Assembly: GCF_014041935.1 (NCBI RefSeq)
Contig: NZ_CP059491.1
Coordinates: forward strand, 2,728,001 to 2,792,000
Direction: 5' to 3'
Source of the DNA: Gordonia jinghuaiqii
Lineage (GTDB): Bacteria > Actinomycetota > Actinomycetes > Mycobacteriales > Mycobacteriaceae
Length of the DNA: 64,000 nucleotides
Shown here: positions 51,633 through 61,039 of the stretch, one piece after another
Numbering within the stretch: the stretch's first letter is position 1
Layout of the letters: each line of letters starts with the position of its first letter
Program-made: the position numbers and the translations under genes
The notes under the pieces: generated by a model
What the model saw: only the letters and a program-made list of their open reading frames with translations
What the model was told of the DNA's origin: nothing
The model's database searches: none

Positions 51633-54302
51633 GTGCGCGTATTGATTACCGGGGTCAGTGGCCTGGTCGGCCGGACCACCGCCGCCCGTTTGGTCGGAGC
51701 CGGCCACGACGTGGTGGGGCTCAGCCGAAGCGCGCCACTGGAGCTGCCTCGTCAGGTCACGCACGTCCGCGGTGACATCGGCGACGACGCAGTGCTGTCA
51801 GAGGCACTCGACGGTGTCGATGCCGTCATCCACTGCGCCTTCATGCTCGATGCCCGTGAGGGCCTCGAGCAGATGGAGCGAACCAATGTCGGCGGCACCC
51901 GCAAACTCATCGCGGCGGCCGAGAAGGCAGGCGTCCGGCGGGCGATCTTCCTCTCATCGGTCACCGTCTACGGCCCGCGCCTCGGTCCGCACGAGCCCGC
52001 GCGGACCGAGGCGAGCGGTGCCACACCGCATCCCGACCAGCCCTATGCGGTTCACAAGGCCGAGTGTGAGCGACTCTTCGAACAGTCGTCGCTGTCATCG
52101 GTACTCGTGCGGGCGGCGATCATCCTCGGCCGCGGCACCGACAACCGGCTCCAGGAGAACCTCGCGGGCGGCCACCACATCGGCGCCAAGGGACCCGAAT
52201 ATCCCTGGCAGGTCATCCATCACGACGATGTCGCGGCATTCCTCGCCGAGGCGATCACCTCCGAGCGGGAGGGGGTGGTCAACCTCGCCGCCGACGGGCC
52301 GGTCAGTCAGCGCCGCATCGCCGAGATGCTCGACCGCACACTGCTCGAGCTCCCCCGGGGAGCGATGATCAATGCGGCGAAGATCGCCGGTGGCATGCTG
52401 CACATCACCGCCGGCGAGGTGGCCGCGGCGCTCCGGATGCCCATGGGCGACCTCACCGAGCTGCACGAGAAGTGGGGATTCACCGCCGTCTGGGACGGGC
52501 CCGAGACGGTCCTCGACACCCGACTCGCGGTGGTGGGACGCACCACCCGAAAGGGTCGCGTCGCCGCCGCCAGCGGACGCATCCCGTACCTCCACCAGAT
52601 CGTCGCAGCCGATGCACCCGCCGCTGACGGTGCGCCCCTTGACTATTCGGGTCCCGCGGATCTTCGCGGCGAGTTCGACACCCCGATCGATCGCCGGTTC
52701 CCGGTGTACTCCCAGACCAATCTCGCCGAGGCGTTGCCCGGACCGTCGACCGCACTCACCCTCGACGTACAGGGCCGAGCGCTGCGCGGAACCACCTCCG
52801 CTGTCGCGGAATTGCTCGGCCTCCCCGGAGCTTTGCGGACCGAGGCATCGGCACGGCTGCAGGCCGTCCACGCCCACCGCATGTACATCAACGCCTCGGC
52901 GACCTATCACGTGTCGCTCGTGATGCCCGGAACCAACCCCGAGGAGCTCGCCGCCCAGTTCACCGGCACCCACGCCGACGAACTCCCGGGTGGACAGTCG
53001 GCCATCGAGGGAACCTACCGTTCACCCACCCAGTCGGCTGTGACGAAGGCCAAGACCGCTGCGGCAGTGGGTGTGCGCGTGGTGTCCCTGGTCCGTTCGG
53101 CCGAACGCGACGTCGCCGAGGTCCGTTCGCAGACCGCACGTCTGGAGGCATTCCTCGACGAGCTCGACACGATGTCGGATGCAAAGCTGCGGCAGGTGCT
53201 CCTGCTCGGCGGAGATCTGCTCGCATACGCCTGGACGGTGCAGGGCGTCGTCAACTTGGTCAGCGGCGCCGCGTTGACGATCGCCTCGAAGAAGTCCGAC
53301 GACAACCTGGACCTCGGCGACGACCTGGAAAGCGGTGCCACGCTGCGTGGTGTCCGGGAACTGGCCCGGGCTGCGGCGGCCGATGCCGATATCGTCGCGA
53401 TCCTCGGCGACCGTTCACCGGGCCTGCCCGAACGTGTCGAACAGCGGGCTCCCGACTTCTGGCGCAAGGTACAGATCGCCCTGGACCGGTTCGGGCATCG
53501 CGGACCGGCCGAATCCGAGTTCGCCGCCAGGTCGTTCTCCGATGACGTTCACAGCTTCCTGGTCACCGTCGGTCGTGCCGCGTCCGGCGTCGACGCCGCA
53601 CCTGCGCACAGTGCGACGGCCCGCGAGCTGTCGATGCCCCAGAAGATCGCGGCCAAACTGCTGACCCAGCGCGAACAGAACCGGGATCGCTGCGTCCGGC
53701 TCACCTGGATCATGCGCAGGCTCGTCCGGGAACAGGGTCGCCGGCTCGTCGGACAGGGCCGTATCGACGCACCCGACGATCTGTTCCACCTGACGCTCGG
53801 CGTCCTGGTCGATCCGCCTGAAGGTGTACGGGAGATCATCGCGACACGAAAGGCGGAGCGCGAGAGGCTCGCTCAGCTGCACATGCCGCCGATCTTCGCC
53901 GAGAAGTGGGAGGCTGCCGAGGTCCTCAAGCCACTCGAGGCGGGCGAGAAGCTCGACGGCATCGGGATCTGTGGCGGCAAGGTCGTCGGGCGGGCCCGGC
54001 TCGTCGAACCCGACACCATCGACGACGTCGAACCGGGGGAGATCATGATCGCCCACGTGACCGACATCGGATACACCGCACTGTTCGGTCACGTCGCTGC
54101 GGTGGTCACCGACATCGGCGGGGTGATGTCGCATGCGGCGGTCGTCGCGCGCGAGTTCGGCGTCGCATGTGTCGTCGACACGCAGGTCGCTGCCACCCGG
54201 ATCCCGCACGGTGCACTCGTGGAGGTCGACGGCACGGCCGGAACCATCACCGTCCTGGAGGTCGGGCCCGCCGATCAGACTCTCGTGTCCCATCCGGGAT
54301 GA
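51633..54302 (+). CDS. NAD-dependent epimerase fused to PEP-utilising mobile domain
   Basis: 889 residues from GTG 51633 (AGAGGG upstream). Residues ~1-290 are an extended SDR/epimerase (LITGVSGLVG; YAVHK active site). Residues ~320-790 resemble the central substrate-binding part of PEP-synthase/rifampicin-phosphotransferase enzymes (FPVYSQTNLAEALPGPST, FGHRGPAESEFAARSF, REQGRRLVGQGRIDAPDDLF). Residues ~800-885 are the phosphohistidine domain with H834 (GGVMSHAAVVAREFG). The ATP-grasp domain normally present is missing, its place taken by the epimerase. Coupled to the HAD gene by ATGA overlap. Confidence 0.8.
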   Translation: MRVLITGVSGLVGRTTAARLVGAGHDVVGLSRSAPLELPRQVTHVRGDIGDDAVLSEALDGVDAVIHCAFMLDAREGLEQMERTNVGGTRKLIAAAEKAGVRRAIFLSSVTVYGPRLGPHEPARTEASGATPHPDQPYAVHKAECERLFEQSSLSSVLVRAAIILGRGTDNRLQENLAGGHHIGAKGPEYPWQVIHHDDVAAFLAEAITSEREGVVNLAADGPVSQRRIAEMLDRTLLELPRGAMINAAKIAGGMLHITAGEVAAALRMPMGDLTELHEKWGFTAVWDGPETVLDTRLAVVGRTTRKGRVAAASGRIPYLHQIVAADAPAADGAPLDYSGPADLRGEFDTPIDRRFPVYSQTNLAEALPGPSTALTLDVQGRALRGTTSAVAELLGLPGALRTEASARLQAVHAHRMYINASATYHVSLVMPGTNPEELAAQFTGTHADELPGGQSAIEGTYRSPTQSAVTKAKTAAAVGVRVVSLVRSAERDVAEVRSQTARLEAFLDELDTMSDAKLRQVLLLGGDLLAYAWTVQGVVNLVSGAALTIASKKSDDNLDLGDDLESGATLRGVRELARAAAADADIVAILGDRSPGLPERVEQRAPDFWRKVQIALDRFGHRGPAESEFAARSFSDDVHSFLVTVGRAASGVDAAPAHSATARELSMPQKIAAKLLTQREQNRDRCVRLTWIMRRLVREQGRRLVGQGRIDAPDDLFHLTLGVLVDPPEGVREIIATRKAERERLAQLHMPPIFAEKWEAAEVLKPLEAGEKLDGIGICGGKVVGRARLVEPDTIDDVEPGEIMIAHVTDIGYTALFGHVAAVVTDIGGVMSHAAVVAREFGVACVVDTQVAATRIPHGALVEVDGTAGTITVLEVGPADQTLVSHPG

Positions 54303-54961
54303 CCGTGACCACCACCCACACGACGACGATCCGCGCAGTCGTCTTCGACTGGTCCGGGGTGCTCACCGAGTCACCGCTGTCGGGGCTCCGGCGCTACAGC
54401 GGTGAGCTCGGACTCCCGGAGACGACGCTCGACCGGTTCGTGCGCGGCGACGTGGAGTTCGCGAAGGTCGAGCGTGGCGAACTGTCGGTCCGCGACTTCC
54501 TCAAGGGCGTCTGCCTCCGGGTCCGCGACGAGCACGGCGCAGAGATCGACATCCGTCAACTGGGTGCCGCGATGGCCGACAGCCGTACCCTGCGGCAGCC
54601 CATGCTCGACCTCGTCGCCGAACTCAGTGGGCACTACACGCTGGCAGTCCTCACCAACAACGTGGCGGAGAATCGGGACCACCTCGCCTCGACGCTGCCG
54701 GTCGACAGCTTCGCGTTCATCCTCAACTCCGCCGATGTCGGCGTGCGCAAACCTGATCCGGAGATCTACCGGGAACTGTTGCGACGCTTGTCCTGCGAGG
54801 GTCCCGAAGTCGTCTACATCGACGACTTCGAGGAGAACCTGCCGCCCGCAGCCGATCTCGGAATGGCGACGGTTGCGTTCACGAGCACCGCGGAGCTACG
54901 GCAACGGCTCACCGAGCTGGGCGTCGTACCACCGGCACCGTCACCGCGGGCGGCCGAGTAA
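54299..54961 (+). CDS. HAD family hydrolase
   Basis: 220 residues from the ATG overlapping the previous stop. Motif I VVFDWSGVLTE (second Asp replaced by Ser, as in YihX/epoxide-hydrolase-N-like members), motif II VLTNN, motif III RKPDPEIY, motif IV YIDDFEEN. Likely a phosphatase; its coupling to a phosphotransfer fusion suggests it removes a phosphate from the same intermediate. Last gene of the operon. Confidence 0.85.
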   Translation: MTVTTTHTTTIRAVVFDWSGVLTESPLSGLRRYSGELGLPETTLDRFVRGDVEFAKVERGELSVRDFLKGVCLRVRDEHGAEIDIRQLGAAMADSRTLRQPMLDLVAELSGHYTLAVLTNNVAENRDHLASTLPVDSFAFILNSADVGVRKPDPEIYRELLRRLSCEGPEVVYIDDFEENLPPAADLGMATVAFTSTAELRQRLTELGVVPPAPSPRAAE

Positions 54962-55051
54962 CGCTACCGCCGCAGACGATTCGGCTGCACTTACCGCCCG
55001 GGCCGAGCAGGTCCGAGACCCGCGAGCGAGACCATCGGCACGGACGAACGC

Positions 55052-55831
55052 TCACTCCATCACGTCGCGCACGCGGGTGGCCTCGTGACCGGCGAGAAGC
55101 GCCTTGTTCGAGTTCTCCATGTGGCGCTGCCAGTGCGCCGATGCCGCGGCGCCGTCACCGGAGCGGACGAGATCGACGAGCTTCTGGTAAGACCGGATCA
55201 GCTTGTTGTACTGGGGACGGCTCATCGGACCGTCGTGGATGGTGGTGGCGATGTGTCGTTCGGCGATCTCGTTGAGCATCCCGGCGATCATCGCCATCGC
55301 GGAGTTGCCCGACAGCTCGATCATCCGGCGATGGAAGTACACCGACGCCTGGGCGAGGGTGCCGTTCTCATACGCCTCCTTGAGGTCGACGTCGATGATC
55401 GACTGGAGTTCGTCGAACGCCTCGGTGTTCGCGGTGGCCGCGAGCATCTCCGCCGCCGCCGGCTCGATGACCATGCGGGCTTGCATGACCTCGGCCAGCT
55501 TTGTGCCGGAGAGTTCCAGCAACAACCCGGCGGGACGCGCAACGATCTCGGGTCCCGGAATCCTGATACGCGCGCCGGTCCGCGACCCGCGCCGGACCTC
55601 GACGAGGCGCTCGGACTCGAGGACCCGAACGGCCTCGCGCAGAGTGGGGCGCGAAACCTGGAAGTGTGTCATCAGGTCGGCTTCGTGGGGGAGGAAGTCA
55701 CCCTCGGTGAGCTGACCGTCGACGATCATCCGACGGAGGGTGCGGGCGACGAGTTCCGCGGTCTTCGGTGAGCGGATGGCACCTGACGTGGTCGGCACCA
55801 TCATCGGAGCCAGATTGACGGGCTTGGTCAT
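55052..55831 (-). CDS. GntR family regulator, FCD (FadR) subfamily
   Basis: 259 residues from ATG 55831 (AGGAGG 9 bases upstream). wHTH: LTEGDFLPHEADLMTHFQVS, then RPTLREAVRVLESERLVEVR; C-terminal all-helical FCD metabolite domain with conserved acidic/His positions. FCD regulators usually sense organic acids or acyl-CoA. Convergent with the plus operon, downstream of the LLM oxidoreductase on the same strand; a dyad upstream suggests autoregulation. Confidence 0.87.
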   Translation of the reverse strand: MTKPVNLAPMMVPTTSGAIRSPKTAELVARTLRRMIVDGQLTEGDFLPHEADLMTHFQVSRPTLREAVRVLESERLVEVRRGSRTGARIRIPGPEIVARPAGLLLELSGTKLAEVMQARMVIEPAAAEMLAATANTEAFDELQSIIDVDLKEAYENGTLAQASVYFHRRMIELSGNSAMAMIAGMLNEIAERHIATTIHDGPMSRPQYNKLIRSYQKLVDLVRSGDGAAASAHWQRHMENSNKALLAGHEATRVRDVME

Positions 55832-55888
55832 GGGCACCTTCCTCCTGCGTCGACGGGACGATCCCGGGACGTGAGTGAGATGATCAGG

Positions 55889-55906
55889 CTGAGTTGTCCA
55901 ACTCAG
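55889..55906. promoter_or_regulatory. GntR-type operator palindrome
   Basis: CTGAGTTG-TC-CAACTCAG: perfect 8-bp arms 58 bases before the GntR start. Contains the GT...AC half-sites usual for FadR-type regulators. Confidence 0.55.
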
Positions 55907-55921
55907 TGATACATGTGGATT

Positions 55922-56926
55922 CTACCCATTCGGGGCGAGTTGGTCGGCGGCGAAGCCGATTGCCGCATCGGTGTACTTCGCCCGCGCCCGCCGGCCGACG
56001 AGGAAGCTGGGACAGGACAAGAAGCCCACGTCCGGCAGATCGGTGCGCTTCCCCAGCATCTCACCGGCCTGCGCCGTGTCGCCGCATACCGCGATCGCCC
56101 ACAGCATGTCATCGGTCACATGGTCGCCGATGGTGGTGGGGTTCTCGCGGAATGCGCGCCGGATCGCCGTCACCTCATCCTGCCAGCCATGGAGTTCGAC
56201 GAGCGGGTCATAGGTTTTGACCGTGAGATAGAAGGCGATCTGGCGCCGCGCCGCGGCGATCGCCGCCACCGGGTCCTCGTCGTCGACGGCGGTGATCACC
56301 CATCCCCATCGGGTGATCTCCCCGACCGCCCGCCCGGAGTCGGCCGCACCGACCTCTAGTTCCGGTGCCACCGACTCTGACCACCACCGATCGGTGAAGA
56401 TCCCGTGCCCGAGAATTCCGTCGGCGTCGCGCCCGACGGCGCGCACCATGTACTTGTTGAACGCGCCGATGAGGATCGGCACGTCGAGAGCGCCGAGCAC
56501 CGGGGCGCGCACGTCTGCGTCGATCGAGTAAAAGCGGCCCTCGAACCGGATCCGCTGACCGTTCTCGGCGGAGAGAAACGCCCGGATCGCGTGGACCAGC
56601 TCGGACATGCGCGGCGCGGCGTGGTCGGAGTCGACACCGAACCAGTCGCGATTCATGCGAAAGCTGCCTGCACCGAGACCGAGGAACACTCGCCCGGGAG
56701 CCAGTCGATGGAGGTGACGCACTGCCGAGGCATGCACGAATGGCGAGCGCGCGAAGGCATAGGCGATACCGGGTCCGAAATGCGCGGACGCGGTACCCAA
56801 CGCCATCTCCGTGGAGGTGACGTACGCATCGACATCGGCGAATTCGCCGGTACAGAAGGCGACCGCACCGGCCGCTTCGGCGGCACGGGCTTGATCGGCT
56901 CCCGGCCAGGGCAGGCCCCACTGCAT
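55922..56926 (-). CDS. LLM class flavin- or F420-dependent oxidoreductase
   Basis: 334 residues from ATG 56926 (GGAGG 5-6 bases upstream). Luciferase-like barrel: FGPGIAYAFARSPFVHASAV, LAPGRVFLGLGAGSF, and FNKYMVRAVGRDADGILGHG. Shorter and quite different from the LimB-like protein at 17488. Such proteins in mycolata use F420 or FMN to reduce or oxidise ketones and alcohols. Divergent from the ligase/SDR/dehydratase operon. Confidence 0.82.
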   Translation of the reverse strand: MQWGLPWPGADQARAAEAAGAVAFCTGEFADVDAYVTSTEMALGTASAHFGPGIAYAFARSPFVHASAVRHLHRLAPGRVFLGLGAGSFRMNRDWFGVDSDHAAPRMSELVHAIRAFLSAENGQRIRFEGRFYSIDADVRAPVLGALDVPILIGAFNKYMVRAVGRDADGILGHGIFTDRWWSESVAPELEVGAADSGRAVGEITRWGWVITAVDDEDPVAAIAAARRQIAFYLTVKTYDPLVELHGWQDEVTAIRRAFRENPTTIGDHVTDDMLWAIAVCGDTAQAGEMLGKRTDLPDVGFLSCPSFLVGRRARAKYTDAAIGFAADQLAPNG

Positions 56927-57286
56927 TCGGTCCTCCACACGTTCAGCCGGTCCCGGGCACCCAGTGTGCCGGGCGGATCGATGATCCGATCCCCTTCGCG
57001 AGCATAAGCAATATCACTTAGTGATACAGGTAAAGTCCGATATGCAGTACGGACGTCGGTCGAACAGGGGCGCGACCATCGGCCCTCAGACCAAACCGCG
57101 ATTCCTTCCACGTTCACCTAGTGAACTATGTAATCTACCTGTGCGGCGGCGTCACGCGGGCGTCCGCAGGCTTTCACACAGAACGGCCCCGCCCCGCGCC
57201 ACCACAGCACTCGGTCCCGCACGCTGCCGAACGGGTCCCGGGAACGACAGGCCACCAGACGAACAGGCCCAGACAGGAACCTGCCG
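56927..57286. promoter_or_regulatory. Divergent control region with two ACYTAGT palindromes
   Basis: About 360 bases without a gene. Site C TATCACTTAGTGATA at 57012-57026 (7-bp perfect arms) and site D GTTCACCTAGTGAAC at 57112-57126 (6-bp arms), 100 bases (centre to centre) apart and sharing TCACYTAGTGA. Site C is about 86 bases from the LLM start; site D about 160 bases before the ligase. Two-site arrangement suggests cooperative repression of both operons. Confidence 0.6.
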
Positions 57287-58858
57287 ATGACACCGAAGAC
57301 CCCGCCGGCCGGGATCCCGTACTCCCTGGACCGACTGTGGGAGGCCCCCGACGACGCCCGAATGGTCCACAGCGACGGAGAGTGGTTCACCTGGGGAGGA
57401 ATGCGACACCTCGTCGAGTCGATCGAGGACGTTCTCGCCGACGCCGGGCTGGGGCCGGGCAGCCGCGTCGCCATGGTCCTCGGAAACCGGCTGGAGTCGA
57501 TTGCCGCGCTGATCGCGGTGCTCCGCACCGAACGCACGCTTGTCACACTCAACCCGCTGCAACCCCCGGCCCGTTTGGCAGCTGATCTCCGCCAGAGCGA
57601 CCCGGTCGCCGTCCTGGCCACTCCCCAGTATTGGGATGACGCCGAATTCGTGGCGGCGACCGGGGATTCCCGCGCATGGGGATTCTCCCTCGCGTTCGAT
57701 GCACCGATCACGCTGCGCTGCACCGGAGATTCCCCGGCACCGACCGAATCCCACGGGGTGGCCGTCGAGATGCGCACGTCCGGAACCACCGGCGAACCGA
57801 AGCGAATTCCGCTGACCTACAGCCAGATCAATGCGTCGTTGCACTCCGCGGCGGCTCATGCCGGGGTCGCACCCGCCGAGGCGCTGCCCTTCATCGGCCG
57901 GCCGGCGCTGATCACCCTGTCGATCGTGCACATCGGCGGGATGTGGGCGCTGATCCAGGGACTCGTCCAGGCCCGGCCCCTCGCGATCCTGGAACGGTTC
58001 ACCATCGACGGCTGGCGCGCGGCCATCCGCGAACACCGGCCGATCGTGGCCGGTCTGCCCGGCGCCGCCATCGGCACCGTCCTCGACGCCGACGTTCCGG
58101 CCGAAGATCTCTCGAGCCTGCGTGCAGTCAACGCCGGCACGAGTCCCGTGGACCCCGATCTCGTCGACGCGTTCGTCGACAGGTACGGCATCGCCGTCCT
58201 GATCGTCTACGGCGCCACCGAGTTCTCCGGCGCGGTCGCCGGCTGGACCATCAAGGACTTCCGCGCATCGTGGAAGAACAAGAAGGGCAGCGTGGGTCGC
58301 CCGTTCCCCGGCGTCGAGCTCAGCGTCGTGGGCGAGAACGGCAGCCCGGTGGCCACCGGGGTCACCGGCCGCCTACGCGTCCGATCACATCAGTCGGGCA
58401 CCGATGCCGACTGGACGACGACCAGCGACCTCGCCCACCTCGACGCCGACGGATTCCTCTACATCGACGGTCGTGCCGACGACGTCATCATCCGCGGGGG
58501 GTTCAAGGTGTCGCCGGAGGTCGTGGCCCGCGCGCTGCGGTCACACGCGAGTGTCGCCGACGTCGCCGTGGCAGGGGTCCCCGACACGCGGCTCGGGTAC
58601 GTGCCGGTGGCGGGTGTGGAGCTCCGTCGCGGTGCTCGGATGCCGAGCGGAGCCGAGTTGCGCGATCACTGCCGCTCCCAGCTGACACCGTATGAGGTCC
58701 CGGTCGCCGTCCACGTCTTCGACGAGCTGCCCCGCAGCGCCTCCCTGAAAGTCGACCGGCGCCGACTTCTCGAGATGTTCGAATCCGCCGCGCCTGCCGA
58801 CGGATTCGCACCCGACACAACCTCCCGAGACCTACAGTCGTCGGTGGGAAAGGACTAG
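57287..58858 (+). CDS. AMP-binding acyl-CoA ligase
   Basis: 523 residues. Motifs: MRTSGTTGEPKRIPLTYSQI, IVYGATEFSGAVAG, YIDGRADDVIIRGGFKVSPE and the C-terminal ELPRSASLKVDRRRL. The motif after the A-domain and the size fit a class I adenylate-forming CoA ligase, somewhat divergent. First gene of the operon with the SDR and dehydratase, 3 bases upstream of the SDR. Activates an acid for degradation. Confidence 0.85.
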   Translation: MTPKTPPAGIPYSLDRLWEAPDDARMVHSDGEWFTWGGMRHLVESIEDVLADAGLGPGSRVAMVLGNRLESIAALIAVLRTERTLVTLNPLQPPARLAADLRQSDPVAVLATPQYWDDAEFVAATGDSRAWGFSLAFDAPITLRCTGDSPAPTESHGVAVEMRTSGTTGEPKRIPLTYSQINASLHSAAAHAGVAPAEALPFIGRPALITLSIVHIGGMWALIQGLVQARPLAILERFTIDGWRAAIREHRPIVAGLPGAAIGTVLDADVPAEDLSSLRAVNAGTSPVDPDLVDAFVDRYGIAVLIVYGATEFSGAVAGWTIKDFRASWKNKKGSVGRPFPGVELSVVGENGSPVATGVTGRLRVRSHQSGTDADWTTTSDLAHLDADGFLYIDGRADDVIIRGGFKVSPEVVARALRSHASVADVAVAGVPDTRLGYVPVAGVELRRGARMPSGAELRDHCRSQLTPYEVPVAVHVFDELPRSASLKVDRRRLLEMFESAAPADGFAPDTTSRDLQSSVGKD

Positions 58859-58861
58859 ACG

Positions 58862-59749
58862 ATGACCGATACAAGGGGCACCGCCGGCACTCCCACGGGG
58901 CGGGTGGCAGGCAAGGTCGCGCTGGTCACCGGCGCGGCGCGCGGACAGGGCAAGAGCCACGCCGTCCGGCTGGCCGAGGAGGGCGCCGACATCATCCTGC
59001 TCGATCTGTGCCGCGACATCGAGACCAACGGGTACCCGCTGGCCACCCCGCGCGATCTCGAGGAGGCGGTGCTCGAGGTCGAGAAGACCGGACGTCGAGC
59101 CATCTCCGCCGAGGTCGATGTCCGCGACCGAGCAGCGATCGACGCGGCCGTCGCGGCGGCGGTCGCCGAGTTCGGCCACCTCGACATCGTGGTCGCCAAC
59201 GCCGGGATCTGTCCGCTCGGAGACGGCCCGCTCGAAGCCTTCGCCGACGCCTTCGACGTCGACCTGGTGGGCGCGACGAACACCATCCACGGGGGCCTGC
59301 CTCACCTGAACGCCGGCGCGTCGATCATCGCCACGGGTTCGGTTGCGGCACTGCTGGCCGCGGGCTCTCAGGGAGGCCCATCGGGTGCCGGTGGTGCGGG
59401 TTACGTCCTCGCCAAGGAGATGCTGACCACCTATGTCCATCGCCTCGCCCAGGTACTCGCGCCGAAGTCCATCCGCGCCAACATCATCCATCCCACCAAC
59501 GTGAACACACCGATGTTGCAGAGCACGCCGATGTACAGACAGTTCCGGCCCGACCTGGCCGACCCCGGTCCCGATGACGTGACCGACGCGTTCGCGTCGT
59601 TGCAGGCCATGCCCGAGGTTCCGTGGATCGAACCCGCCGACGTCAGCGAGGCGGTCGTGTACCTCGCCTCGGACGCATCCCGCTACGTCACCGGCCTCGA
59701 CCTCACGATCGACGCCGGTGCAATCCTGGGCCGAGGAGGCCGCCGATGA
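58862..59749 (+). CDS. Mycofactocin-coupled SDR family oxidoreductase
   Basis: 295 residues. TGAARGQGKSHAVRLAEEGA with the DLCRDIETNGYPLATPRDLE insertion that characterises the mycofactocin-dependent SDR subfamily, and the NTPMLQSTPMYRQFRPDL segment. The usual catalytic YxxxK is YVLAK. Same subfamily as the gene at 13960. AAGGA 8 bases before ATG; stop overlaps the next start (ATGA). Oxidises an alcohol with non-exchangeable NAD, electrons leaving via mycofactocin. Confidence 0.9.
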   Translation: MTDTRGTAGTPTGRVAGKVALVTGAARGQGKSHAVRLAEEGADIILLDLCRDIETNGYPLATPRDLEEAVLEVEKTGRRAISAEVDVRDRAAIDAAVAAAVAEFGHLDIVVANAGICPLGDGPLEAFADAFDVDLVGATNTIHGGLPHLNAGASIIATGSVAALLAAGSQGGPSGAGGAGYVLAKEMLTTYVHRLAQVLAPKSIRANIIHPTNVNTPMLQSTPMYRQFRPDLADPGPDDVTDAFASLQAMPEVPWIEPADVSEAVVYLASDASRYVTGLDLTIDAGAILGRGGRR

Positions 59750-61014
59750 CCACCTCCACCACCGGACAGATCACCGACGAGGACATCGAACGGGCCCGCG
59801 CGCAGATCGGTATCCCGGTCAGACAACGCGACATCCCGTGGAACAAGCTGCCGCAGTCGGACTCGATCAGTCACTTCGCGTTCGGCTGCGGCGACGACAA
59901 CCCGCTGTTCCACGACCCCGACTACGGACGCACGACACGGTGGCACGGCCAGATCGCCCCGCCGACGTATCCCATCACCACCGGTCTCGATCAGACCCCG
60001 GCCTTCGACGACGATGCATCCAAGAAACTGTTCCGGGGCCTGTTCCGGGGCACCGGGAAGTATTACTCGGGCGTGAAATGGACGTGGTACCAACCCATCT
60101 ACGCCGGCAATGCGGTCTACTCCGAGGTCTACACCCTCGACGTGCAGGTCAAGGAGAGCTCGTTCTCCGGCGGTCGTTCGGTGAAGGAGACCTACCGACA
60201 CCTCTATGTCGACGCCGCGGGCCGGCCGATCGCGACCCGCGACGAGTCGTACATCAACGCCGAGCGCAGCGGTTCCAAGAAGGCGGGCAAGCTCCGGGAC
60301 ATCGAGCGCAAACGCTGGACGCCGGAGGAGCTCGACGAAGTCGAGGCGGCCTACGAGGCCGAGCTCCGCCGGGGAGCCGAGCCCAACTGGTGGGAGGACG
60401 TCAGCGCCGACACCGAGCTCCCCAGCGTGATGAAGGGACCGCTCGGTGTGGTCGACATCGTCAGCATGCACATGGGTTGGGGGTGGGGCGGATACGGCAT
60501 CGGTCCCCTCAAGTACGCCCATCAGGCACGTCAGCGTATGCCTGCGTTCTACGAACCGGATGAGTACGGGATGCCAGAGGTTGTGCAACGGCTGCACTGG
60601 GATTCCGCGCGCGCCCGAGAACTGGGTATCCCCGCGGCCTACGACTACGGCCAGATGCGCGCGGCCTGGGTGAGTCACCTGCTGACGAACTGGATCGGCG
60701 ACGACGGCTGGATCGTCGAGATGGATCTGACCATGCGCGGCTTCAACTATCACGGTGACACCCACCTGTGTACGGGCCGGGTGATCGAGCGGGGACCCAC
60801 ACCGAGCGACCCCGTCACACTCGAGGTCGCCGCCACGAGCCAGCGCGGCGAGGCGACCACGCGCGGGACGGCGAAGGTACTGTTGCCCTCCCGGACGCTG
60901 GGAGCAGTGGTCCTGCCCGAACCGGACGACGACTTACGCCGTCGTGGGGCGCAGGTGGTCAGCAGGATCGGCGGGAAAGTCGGGGAGACGTTGCGCCACA
61001 ACGGCATGGCGTAG
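59746..61014 (+). CDS. MaoC/FAS1-like acyl dehydratase
   Basis: 422 residues from the ATG overlapping the SDR stop, GAGGAGG upstream. Double hot-dog layout: HFAFGCGDDNPLFHDPDYGR and APPTYPITTG in the first, then a second unit (YHGDTHLCTGRVIERG). Family members hydrate 2-enoyl-CoA or dehydrate 3-hydroxyacyl-CoA. Completes a ligase, dehydrogenase and hydratase set for one CoA-thioester pathway. Confidence 0.8.
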   Translation: MTTSTTGQITDEDIERARAQIGIPVRQRDIPWNKLPQSDSISHFAFGCGDDNPLFHDPDYGRTTRWHGQIAPPTYPITTGLDQTPAFDDDASKKLFRGLFRGTGKYYSGVKWTWYQPIYAGNAVYSEVYTLDVQVKESSFSGGRSVKETYRHLYVDAAGRPIATRDESYINAERSGSKKAGKLRDIERKRWTPEELDEVEAAYEAELRRGAEPNWWEDVSADTELPSVMKGPLGVVDIVSMHMGWGWGGYGIGPLKYAHQARQRMPAFYEPDEYGMPEVVQRLHWDSARARELGIPAAYDYGQMRAAWVSHLLTNWIGDDGWIVEMDLTMRGFNYHGDTHLCTGRVIERGPTPSDPVTLEVAATSQRGEATTRGTAKVLLPSRTLGAVVLPEPDDDLRRRGAQVVSRIGGKVGETLRHNGMA

Positions 61015-61039
61015 CCGCCGACACCCGGGAGAGGCACAC

